Shown here: positions 54,363 to 64,000 of the stretch, in pieces
Layout of the letters: every line of letters starts with the position of its first letter
How positions within the stretch are numbered: the first letter of the stretch is position 1
NCBI GenBank assembly: GCA_011800155.1
Contig: CM022374.1
Span: 186,001-250,000, forward strand
DNA length: 64,000 nt
Reading direction: 5' to 3'
Source of the DNA: Flammulina velutipes
Taxonomy: Eukaryota; Basidiomycota; Agaricomycetes; Agaricales; Physalacriaceae
Notes under the pieces: generated by a model
Seen by the model: the letters and a program-made list of their open reading frames with translations, nothing else
Databases searched by the model: none
What the model was told of the DNA's origin: nothing
Made by a program: the position numbers and the translations under genes

Positions 54363-55912
54363 AGGCGAGCTTGAGGTTGTTGGACAATCCAGAGATTGTA
54401 AGTGAGAGTATATGAAGGCGAGCAGAAATGTAGAGGTTCATGGCTGGAGGCCTTATGATGCCCGTCAACAGCGCGTAATCGAAATGTAATCTGCTTCCGG
54501 ATCGATTTCTATTTGGGAGGGAAGCCAAGGAATAATCCGGCGTCGGATAGAGTTTCGAGATGCAGGTTACCGTAAGTGGAGGGTTGTTGACATTTTTACG
54601 CCACTTCGCGATCAAGTTTGTTCGGTGTCGCAAACTTCTTCTGGTTAGGTTCATTACATCAATCTCTCACCGCATTATCACGAGGCCTCGTTTCATGGGC
54701 CTCGCTCCAGTCACTGCGTCAATTGCTTGCTTGGTGATGTCAAGTGCCGGGTGTATTAATGACTCTGTATGCAAGACTGCCTGTACTATCCGCTCAATCC
54801 GTCAATTCTGCATAGAGCCTCTAGATCTACGCCTTGTGCTCGATGAAGCATGCTCGGATTTAGCCGACTCGCTTCAAGTTCTTGTCGATCTAGATACTAC
54901 TTTCAACTTGTTAGAACGGCCAGCTCGAGGCACAGCAAGCCACTTCGCTCATCAGTTCATCTAGAAGCATGCATTCAGTGTATCTCCGACATGGCAACAA
55001 TACGGTATTACACCCCAATTCTCTTCCAGATGGTTCCAGCAGTTCATCGGTTCAGGAAAGCGATCAGCCTCAATGGGCCTAGTTCCTCAAGGCGTGAAAA
55101 CCGAAAAAAGGTTGGCTGAATGAATAGTATTCTATTTTTTGGTGGGTCGTGCGAACTATCTGATTCGCCATACACTAGCCATCAACTCAAGGCTGCCTCA
55201 AACGCACTCAAAAGCCGAATCAAAGATTCAGGGTGCCGGTTGCTCTGTCTTGGTTGATTTCTGGGTATTGAGTTGTGCTATAGCGTAACAGTCAAATTCA
55301 ATTGCGAAGCAAGAATATACACGGGTACATAAGTCGTAAACAACCCTCGGGGAATGATTCCAGAGAAATCCTCGAACAAACTGTGGTCATTCCGGGGTCC
55401 GAAAACATGCCCAGGTACACATATGCAATCTCCCCATTTGTGCCATCCCATAATACTATGGAGACCGCGGTTTTACGGGTTTAGACATCCAGGCGCTAAT
55501 ATATGGGAACTGGGATCCCACTTCCGTAGGGTGACAACTTAGGTTTAATGTCATATGAGTGAATTCATATGCGACTGAAGCACAGATCAAGGAGGTTCGA
55601 CGCTTCGCCACACAGCGTGGAGTTAGCTATAATGTATCGTTGAATTTACCGCTACCGGGTTCTTCGACTCGCTTTAACGGCAAAAAAAAAAACAGCAAAG
55701 CTAAACAGTGACGCGGGAACGGAAAACCCACCATTTCTGCTGAATAAGGGAAGACGCCACACATTATACATCTACGCCAATAACGCAGGAATTATCATGT
55801 ATGGGAATCTTGTTGCTTGGTGACAAAATTACACGTCCGCTGATGAGCGCTAACGTACGTTTATCAGACACTGAGGGAATTACTGGTGGCGCGACACCAC
55901 CATCGTAATAAT
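54363..55912. other. No gene recognised
   Basis: Short frames only. An A10-11 run lies at about 55,682. The spacer separates the start of the Gti1/Pac2 gene from the end of the F-box gene; both genes run leftward. Confidence 0.45.
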
Positions 55913-58204
55913 TTATTGACATCGCGAAACAACGAAGGAGCCTTCATTATGACTTACAAGTCCAGCAGGTGTAATAGTATCACGCCAACGGCCCACAAAA
56001 TTGGTGCCATGAATGTATCCTTTGAATATGGATTTTCCAAGAGCCGTATGCTCCGGATTTTTCTGGTGATTGAGTAAGTTCCTACGATGGCACAGAAACG
56101 AGTGAGCTTCATACGTACAGGTTCTTGAATGAGAACGATCAGGCCGTCCCAAGGTCGGACTCTTCCGACCAGTTTATAGTCACCCCATGCCTCTGCATGC
56201 TGGGCACCAGTCTGTACGTTCATTAGCAGGATAACTGGCCTATTGTGTCGTACCATACCTCGCCCGTGACCACAATATCAGCCACGCCGCTCTCGCGATG
56301 CGAGACAATATCGATGTAGCTGTCAGAGATACTACTAGGAACATGCTCCTGGTAGGATTCTCTATGATCTTGCGAGACATCTTTCCGGTCGCACCCGTCT
56401 ACATTTTCTTCGGAGACCCACTTTGTGAAGGGCTGAGACACGTCGGCCTTGGAGGGCGCATGTCTGTAAGACCCATCGGGATAGTAGGTCTGATAACGGA
56501 CAGCCACACGATTGTCGGGGTCCGAAATCTCAATAGCATCCTGTTGTGTATGTTAGCGTGCAAGGGACGTAAGAAGGTCAGAATTTTTCTCACATCAAGC
56601 TCAGAGACTGTGAAGCCCCGCGGTAGCCAGGCGTTTAACACATCGTCCCCTTCATATTCATCGGTCCCTGGAAAAACGCCTTCTGACGGCTTCAAGCAGT
56701 GGTGCTCCTGCAGGTTCCAGTAAAGAGGTTTGGTGTATATGGGCGTGGTCTTTGGGTCGAGTCGGGCACCGCTGCGTAGTAAATCCATGTGAGCATGGAG
56801 ATCCGTGAACTGTCGAGCTTCTGAGTCGGCATTATGCGTGATTGAGAAGAGAATGACATGGACTCACTAGATAGCGCCCAGCCCATGTACCATTCAAACG
56901 ACCTAAAGGATACACTACGCCACTCAAGGGACGACTAAGAGCGAAGATGTCGAAGCACGACACGATACGGTACCAATCCTGGTCATGTTCTTTCGACCCA
57001 CGAGTACTCCGATTAAGACACTCCCCGTTCTCGTCTCGATCATCGTCCTTCGCAGGAATTGAGTTGACCGACTCGTAGGTGTTCCACGTCGAATGGGAAG
57101 GAAGGCTAAGCCTGTCTGGGCACACGACGCGTTGCTGATGAAAATTTAAGACATCTTCCACGGTAGGTCCTCTCCGGTTAGAAGCGATGGCAGCAGCACG
57201 GTTTGGCGGAAACCGAGACAACGTAGATTCATCAAGCGGGTGAAGTGTTTGGAAGGTCTCCTGAATGGCTGCCCACGACAGAACCGCAGCTGGAGTCAAC
57301 ACCGGCGCCGTCAATTTTAGTGGTAAAGAGTAATGAACGATGGCCGTAAGCGTGGGGCTAGGTCCAGAAACCGTTGGAGGAAAGGTTTGGACATTGGTGG
57401 AGATAGGGAGATGTAAGAAGGAATCGGGTGCATAAACGGACGGGAACTGAAGGTGTGTGAGTCGCTTGACGATGAATGAAGATGTCACATTCACCTTGAA
57501 TCCGGCGAGGATGAATTCTGGAAGAAGAACAGAGCTCCAAAGAGACCTTATCTGCGACGGGGTGGAAAGAAGACGCTCTGTACGACGTTTTTTGAGTCAG
57601 TTGGAACAGAAGAGTTGTTCAGGTGCCGCACCTGGAGTCGTGAAGTACCATCCGATCCAAATAATCAATGCTGTTGCCTCATAGTCCACAGACCACGGCA
57701 CTGTGTTCGACGGTGATGTTTGATATCGGAATAGTGCGTTTTGAAGTAATGTTTCAGGAAGCCTGGCCCACTCAAGCTGTCGCTCGTTACGGCCGTCGTT
57801 TTCCAGCAGCCTTAGAAAATCTGTCAGTAAGGCATACATCGCATTCCCATCTCACGATATGACACGTACATCATATAACACGTCCATAGATCGTCATTTT
57901 CAAGTCGTTCATGTTCTCGTAGGCGCTTTAAGACGAGTAAGCGTTTTCGGAGTTCGGCGGCCAGACAAGGAGCAGTAAGCCAGCGGGAAGAGAGACGCCG
58001 GACAGGTGCTGTATGGTCGAACTTGAAGCAAAATAGTCGTGCGTATAAGCGGGGGCATGATGGGAATGAGAGCGCGCTGTGCAGTCGTTTGTTGATGAGA
58101 AGGAGGGACGTGAGGCCGATAAGAGAACCCAGAAAGTTTTCTTCATAGGCTAAAGCATGATACCCTATGTATTCCCATAGCTCTACTGGCAGCGACAAGG
58201 TCAT
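55913..58204 (-). CDS. Large F-box protein (agaricomycete type)
   Basis: The ATG at 58,204 opens an F-box: MTLSLPVELWEYIGYHAL...LTSLLLINKRLHSAL. Further blocks in order are a helical region (LRLLENDGRNERQLEWARLPETLL, about 57,600-57,810), a block with FPPNRAAAIASNRRGPTVEDV and LNGTWAGRYL (56,880-57,494), a block with WNLQEHHCLKP and AWLPRGF (56,530-56,788), AVRYQTYYPDG (56,223-56,507), WGDYKLVGRVRPWDGLIVLIQEP (about 56,120-56,220) and GTNFVGRWRDTITP with SHNEGSFVVSR at the end (55,913-56,060). These G-x-W, GRVRPWDG and GRWRDT boxes recur in a common agaricomycete F-box family of roughly 600 residues. F-box proteins select substrates for SCF ubiquitin ligases. Junctions near 57,850 and 56,870 are not exactly resolved. 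Confidence 0.8.
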
Positions 58205-59726
58205 CTTCCGAGTGGGGGCGGTATTCAAGACAGCTATTACATGAGGAGTCGTATTTGAACCCCAGTGACGAGAAAGTCCATCAAGCGGGGTAGGTTTGCT
58301 GATCGCCGCGCTTCTATTTTCTTTCTCCGTCACAAGCCTGTGAGAATATTCTGTCGTCGGCGGGAACGGGAGATGTAGAGCAGCGAGAGCATAGTGATAG
58401 GCAAAGAGGCCTGCATAATGGTTGCGACGAACAGAGCGAAAACTCAGAGAAACTCTTCGTGGTACAGAAGCAAAACAACCTGAACAAAAAGTATATCTTT
58501 CCGCTTCGATTCGCCGGCGGCAAACTCGGTGATAACCGATTGATGGTCCCTTGATGCCGCCCTGGCTAAACGATTTAAAACAGATTTCTTGGACATTGAA
58601 AAGCGTAGACGTTCCATGGGTCAAGCTTTCAAGTCACATACGTATATTGGAATTGAATTCCTGGATGCGGAGCTGCATGTCTTTATATTTTCAAAACTTT
58701 ACTCACACTTTTGTGATCAAAGCCACTGTGGCGCACCGACTGCAAGTGATTGAGCCAGTCAATATCTGGATGCAATAACTTGTATCGTTACGTCAATGGT
58801 AGTATCTAGATATGTAAACGGAACAGCTTCACTTCAGGCGCGCCCGTTCCTCCGCTATTCTCACCCTGAGAGCATTAGAGAGCATTCCGTCGGACGTGAT
58901 ATGTGGCGCATGCATCGCATCTCAAGTTTACAAAGTTGAAGAACGTGTCAAAACAACAACAATGAACTTCCCGCGTAATAAGTAAGTATAGGAATCGCGA
59001 ACTCTCTCCCACCTGGTCGATGAACGCAGCTCTATCGTGAAGGAAATAGGTATGTAATATATACATGTACATATTATGAATCCGGTCAGGTATGCACCAT
59101 CCCCGATAATTAGCCGACGTAGCGTTCTGCGTCGCGTTGATGTGGCGTTAGATGATAGTGGAAGATTGATCATGGTCAGTGATGCTTTCCACACTTGGAC
59201 ACTGTTTGAAGGCTGCTCACGTTGTACTCGGCATGATGATATCGCCCTTCCACCACGTCACTGTTGGTACCAAGTTGGAATTCGTGCACCTAGGACACGT
59301 CTTCATAGGACCCATCGCGTGTACATCTTCCATCCATCTTCGCCAATCGGGGACATCATCCACACAAACGGCGCAAGCATCTAAACTCAATCGTACCAAT
59401 CTAAGACATATAGAATATGATACTTTCGGATCTAACGCTCGACAACCAATCGCTAAAAGCTAACCTTGACCTGAAATGGATCGATAAGTTGTTGAGATCT
59501 TTTGGAACATATTCAATAGAACAGGAGCCGCGACACTCGAACGAGGAAAGAAGCGAGGCATCATTCATTCCCTATTCACTTGCCCCAGTCGCGGGATCTA
59601 GGATGAGTTCCGCCCATCGAGTTCTTGGACCTTCATATTCCTACGCACGTGCATTATCTCTATCGGCAATGAATAGAGGTGCATAGCATCACGTCTCATT
59701 GGTTGGATCCCAGTCCGTGATTAAAC
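58205..59726. other. No gene recognised
   Basis: Only short frames. The upstream region of the F-box gene carries two exact TGTGGCGCA motifs, at 58,727 and 58,902. Confidence 0.45.
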
Positions 59727-61071
59727 CTATATGTAGGACTCAGAACCCCCCAGAAGAAGCATCGAAAGTAGTTCCTCACCTTCATCTAAGGCATCAAGAT
59801 CTGCAATTTCTTCCTCCGTGAGAGCGAAATCGTAGATATTGAGATTAGATTGGATCCTGATTTTCGATGCTGACTTGGGAATAGCGATGAATCCCTTCTG
59901 CAAAGAGTAGCGCAGAAGCACCTGAGCAGGTTCCTTATTGTATTTCTCCGCGAGAGCCTTGATAGCGGGATGCTTGAAACGCATGCCACGAACGAGAGGC
60001 GCCCAAGCCTATGAATTTTCAATGTCAGAGATTATCGATGAAACAGTGGCGTTGGAGATGCCAATAGCAAAAGTGAAAAGAGCGCAGAATTAAGAGCGCA
60101 AACTGATGTGGAGAGCAATGCTGCGAGCACGAGGCAATATGATGGCAAGATAGGAAGAGACTGCCCGGACTCACCTCAAGAGCAATGTGATGTTCCTTGC
60201 AGTATGTGACGATTTCCTGTCGAACTTGAAAGGGGTGTAAATCGATCTACAGGAGATTGTCATCATGATGTCCGAGTAGAGAAGGATTGTGCGGGGTATA
60301 GAGATTACCACTATCATAGAAAATGGCTCACCTGATGGACGACTGGAGTCTCGAGTGGCTCCAAATCCTGTCCACCATTACCTCCCACTCCTTCTATCAG
60401 CTCTTTTAGATGCCTGAGGCCAAAGGTACTGACCCCGCCGGTCTTAATGAGACCTAGCTTCTGTGCATCGCAAACTGCCTTCCAGCATTCTCTCCTCTTG
60501 GTCCTGCCGCCGATGGGACCGTGGATCAGATAGAGATCAATGTATCCTAGTCCACATAGCTCAAGTGATTTTCGGATTGAGGAAATCGTTGCCGAGTACG
60601 AGGTATTTAGCTTTAGCTTTGTCGTGTAGAAGATGGATGAACGAGGGATGTTGTTCTGAGAAAGGAAATCTTGGATGGCGCGTCCAACTTCGCGTTCGTT
60701 TTCGTACCATTCTGCAGAGTCCTACATGCAATATAAGTAATCGGCGCTAGAAGGGATATATAAAAGGAAAGCACTGACGATGTGGGTGTAGCCTGCCTGG
60801 ATGTTATCGTGGTTATATCAGCTGTTCATATGGAAACGCAGGAGAACGAACCTCCAAGGCCCATGTGACTGCGTTATACGCATCGTCGCCATCGAGTTCA
60901 TATGTACCTATTTGCTTTGAGAAGTTATCTTTGTCTCTGATAGGAAAATGTACCAAACCCAAGTCGAGGGATTTCATTACCATCACGCAGCTGAAAATCG
61001 TGAGCACTGGAGGGATAAGCTGACCATTGTAGACCTGCCTTTAGCTTAGAATCCACGCTTGCTTCCGTCAT
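59727..61071 (-). CDS. Aldo/keto reductase
   Basis: Several exons from the ATG at 61,071 give a complete AKR (alpha/beta)8 barrel of about 310 residues. Landmarks in order: LRDGNEIPRLGFGTYELDGDDAYNAV, the catalytic Asp and Tyr in GYTHIDSAEWYENEREVG (split by an intron after I), the catalytic Lys in FYTTKLKL, the His in YLIHGPIGG, the GVSTFGLRHL strand, and the cofactor-binding IPKSASKIRIQSNL near the end. AKRs reduce aldehydes and ketones with NADPH in the cytosol; the substrate cannot be told. The usual GVSNF/GVSNY reads GVSTF here. The C-terminus (LLLGGSESYI) lies at 59,727. Confidence 0.9.
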
Positions 61072-61491
61072 TTCAGACGATTAATGCTGGTGTCGACGAA
61101 GAGTCAGATCGTGCGGAAAACAGCGCCGGAACATTTTACGGGCCGAGTTACCGATACTCAACAGAAACGTCCATGTTTACACGTTCACGGTTCTTATAGT
61201 ATGTTTTCATTCATTCAAGCGAACTACCCAGCTCTCATATGTGTAACCAGCATATTTCAACAACCTAATTCGATGACCCCTGGGCCTCGGCAGCGTCCCC
61301 TTAGTTTCCCTCTTATACACTGCCCCATGTACAGGCGTATCCAGCAACCGCGGCGTTGACGCAGCCTCAATACATGCAACGGTCGTATTGCACGGCCAAA
61401 AGGATCTTAAGAGTTTTGCGAATCAGCAAAACTAGAAAGAGCTGGTCTCCCCCTCCCCGCAGGTATTCTCGATTATACCTTTACGAATTCG

Positions 61492-62386
61492 ATGAGATCA
61501 ATTACCAAAGCTGCTTTGCTACTTAGCCTTGCAAGACTGGCCGCGGCGGCTACCGTGGAGACTAGAACGATTACTGCTGCCCCTCCGATTGCGCCGAGGC
61601 AGGTCCCGCAAGGTACGTGTTCCCCCAAGTGTAGGCCACTAAACATATCTTGATGAAAGTTCTACAGACATAGATTCCGCTCGCTCGTATCTCGAAACTT
61701 GCCTAGGATCATGTACCAAGACAGTCCAGTCTTCCATTATGGAGGCGCGCCGTAAAAAAGACCCAAATGATAGATATTGTAACAACTACGGGAACACGGA
61801 GAAAGATGGGGATGCGTGTTTTGTGAGTCGACTTACGATGCATATGAGTAACCCCTTACGCGATACATCTTAGTGTGGTAACCTACTTGAAGACGACGTG
61901 GTCGCCGCCCGGTCCATTGGATCTTGCGTCCAGACAGAATGCACCCAAATCCCCGACGATTGCAAGAAGTATCTAGGCATCGCATCGGATGATTGGTCTT
62001 CACCTAGGCCTCCGTCCGTTGTGAAGGATTTTGTAGACCAGCAGGCCAAAGAATGTCTTCCACAGGTCAATATGTTCGAGGTGACTATGTTCCCCGGAAG
62101 GCTTGAATCGATGTCAGCTTCTACAACGTCGACAGAAACATCCACCGCCGAGGCGAGCACAACGGAGTCACCGTCGAGTTCAAGCGCGAGTTCATCGAGG
62201 TCACCGTCGAGTACTGGCTCTGCCAGCCTCATATCTTCATCTATGACTTCGTCCCTACCACCTCCTACTTCGACATCTACTGAGACGAGTACAGGTGGCG
62301 CTACTACTCCGGGCCGTCCAGATGGGGCATTCGTATCTGCCCTATTTTTGGGAGGACTGATTGGGGCATTTATCTACATTATATAA
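61492..62386 (+). CDS. Cys-rich, Ser/Thr-rich, probable GPI-anchored surface protein
   Basis: Three exons (61492-61612, 61668-61822, 61874-62386) join in phase to 262 residues. A signal peptide (MRSITKAALLLSLARLAAAA) is followed by a domain with nine cysteines (ETCLGSC, YCNNYG, ACFCGN, GSCVQTEC, DDCKKY, KECLPQV) over about 110 residues. Then comes a Ser/Thr-rich stalk (SSSSASSSRSPSSTGS) and a C-terminal hydrophobic segment (AFVSALFLGGLIGAFIYII) preceded by small residues. The architecture is that of a fungal GPI-anchored wall protein. The cysteine pattern recalls CFEM domains but does not fit cleanly. Confidence 0.8.
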
Positions 62387-62812
62387 TTACTAATATACGA
62401 TGCTTTTGCCCAAGCTCTTAACTTGTCCAAAGTCTGCCGTGATGATTGAACAAGAGCCTTGAACGAGCCCATTGGTGAGTGCACCATGCGACTATGTATC
62501 TGTCCAGACCAATGATGGTGACTTGCGTGCTCTAGATCGATGAGAGAATGGACAGAACCTAGACCATCAATAAATTTTCTCGGCTCTGCGTATTTTCTCT
62601 TGCGACCTGGGAACGTCTTGGAACCAATTACAATACGTTCCTATCCTAGGATGGTCTGGCCGTCATCGTGGTGGGCCTACAAGACGGTCGAGATGCTCCA
62701 GGTGACGCGTCCAATGAGCTTGTGTAATTGGCTCCGATGCGAAAAGAGGTATAAATGATCTTCTTATCACGAAGAATCATCAGTGATACTACTATCTACA
62801 ACAATAACTGGA
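62387..62812. other. Spacer and likely promoter of the alcohol dehydrogenase gene
   Basis: No gene is visible between the GPI-type gene and the ATG at 62,813. A tataaat stretch at about 62,751-62,757 lies about 56 nt before that ATG and could act as a TATA element. Confidence 0.35.
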
Positions 62813-64000
62813 ATGTCTGTTCTCCCTAACTTTACGATTCCCCAAACTCAGACCGTCGCCCTCGTCGAGAAGAGCGGCGGGACCGTCGTTATCAAGAACG
62901 ACTATCCCGTCAAGCCTCAGAAGGACCTCGTTCCCGGAGAGTGTCTGGTCAAGCTCGAAGCTACGGGTGAGTCTCGTATCACGAAGGACTTCTTTTACTG
63001 ATACCCCGCATTTCATAGGCTGTTGCCACACCGATCTCCATGCTGCCTTGGGAGATTGGCCCCTCAAGGCCAAGTCTCCTCTTATTGGAGGTCACGAAGG
63101 TGTTGGAATCATTGTCGCTATTGCCGACAACACTATCACCGAACGCAAGGTGGGAGATCGAGTCGGCATCAAGTGGCTGGCAGATTCCTGCCTCAACTGT
63201 GAGAGCTGCAGAGCTGGAAGGGAACAAAGTGAGTTCCTCTGTTCGTCAGACGGCTATGGTCTGACTTGTACCGAATAGATTGCCCCGACGCCAAACTCAG
63301 TGGATTCACAGTCGACGGTACTTTCGCCGAATACACGGTCTCCTTCGTGAACCATGTTACGCCAATCCCTGCGAACCTTGCTTCTGATGAGGCTGCATCC
63401 ATTCTCTGCGCCGTATGTCATCTACCGAGCTTACTTGTTCTTTACGTTGACCGTGTTCTAGGGTGTAACCGTCTATCGCGCAATTAAATACAGCCAGACG
63501 AACCACGGAGATTGGATCGTCCTTCCCGGGGCTGGAGGAGGACTCGGACATTTAGCTATCCAATATGCCAGGGCGAGAGGCCTGCGGGTCATTGCCATCG
63601 GTTAGTCCACCACTATTTCTTGACGTTGCGGTCGTTCTCACCAACGTAACAGACAGTGGCGCGGAGAAAAAGGAGCTCTGCCTTAGGCTGGGTGCCGAGG
63701 TATGGATCGACTTCAAGGAGACCCAAGATATCGTCGCTGCCGTCAAAGCGGCCACAGGAGGTGCTGGAGCGCACTCTGCTGTAGTGACAACTGCTTCGGT
63801 GAGTATTGTTTTCACCTTATGAGTCGCCATTTCTGACAGAGAACAGCCTTCGGGATACACACAAGCCGTCGACTATCTGCGCTCCGGAGGAACACTGATG
63901 GCTGTTGGTCTCCCAGGAGAAGCAAAACTAGAGGCGTCCATCTTCTTCACCGTGTTCAAGGTCAGTATTTCTCAAAATTGGCATGCGCCATCTCTGACCA
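62813..64000 (+). CDS. Zinc-containing alcohol dehydrogenase (ADH1-type), cut by the right edge
   Basis: Six exons are visible and in phase: 62813-62966, 63019-63228, 63279-63412, 63462-63600, 63653-63798 and 63847-63960. The gene continues past 64,000. The catalytic zinc site is split by the first intron and reads [22 protein letters not shown] and the structural zinc cysteines ([11 protein letters not shown]...NCPDAKLSG) follow. The Rossmann fold carries [16 protein letters not shown] and then [10 protein letters not shown]. This is the cytosolic NAD-dependent yeast ADH1 subfamily, interconverting acetaldehyde and ethanol or related alcohols. The start [13 protein letters not shown] is typical. 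Confidence 0.92.

Noticed and set aside
54560..54964. 134-codon plus-strand ORF
   Set aside because: No domain, no splice continuation and no recognisable similarity.

Overview
The window looks like nuclear DNA of a filamentous basidiomycete, most likely an agaricomycete. Most genes are split by many introns of about 45-65 nt with GTRNGT donors. The families present (BTB/POZ and F-box expansions, DUF6533 seven-helix proteins, a Gti1/Pac2 WOPR regulator, a PL1 pectate lyase, Ty3/gypsy elements with a basidiomycete-type integrase) fit that group. I cannot name the species. All splice models are read by eye from ORF continuity, splice signals and phase.

Layout. From 1.5 to 9.7 kb: a GFA-domain gene, a zinc alcohol/formaldehyde dehydrogenase-like gene, a DUF6533 membrane protein, a FAR1/WRKY-like zinc-finger gene and two tandem BTB genes. 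From 9.5 to 12.3 kb: copy A of a segmental duplication carrying a decayed protein kinase. From 12.4 to 19.5 kb: no confident gene, but two arrays of duplicated small-exon-like units.

From 19,566 to 36,871: a 17.3-kb Ty3/gypsy LTR retrotransposon on the minus strand. It has LTRs of about 1.69 kb, ACGT target duplications, a PBS and a PPT. It carries gag, protease, RT-RNase H and integrase broken by several frame changes, then a sense gene for a Zn2Cys6-like nuclear protein. Between that gene and the 3' LTR are two multi-exon genes on the opposite strand whose reading frames are intact. The whole element is studded with a short CCGCT...AGCGG hairpin.

From 38.0 to 40.9 kb: copy B of the duplication with an intact kinase and a BTB stump, followed by a further BTB relic. 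From 42.3 to 64 kb: ordinary gene-dense sequence with pectate lyase, ARV1, a Lys/Glu/Asp-rich secreted protein, a small secreted protein, a Nas6/gankyrin homologue, a Gti1/Pac2 factor, a large F-box protein, an aldo/keto reductase, a GPI-type Cys/Ser-rich protein and a zinc alcohol dehydrogenase cut by the right edge.

The most unusual content is the retrotransposon. Its replication genes are frame-broken, while two spliced antisense genes inside it remain open through every exon junction. Its dispersed palindromes also appear to be specific to the element.
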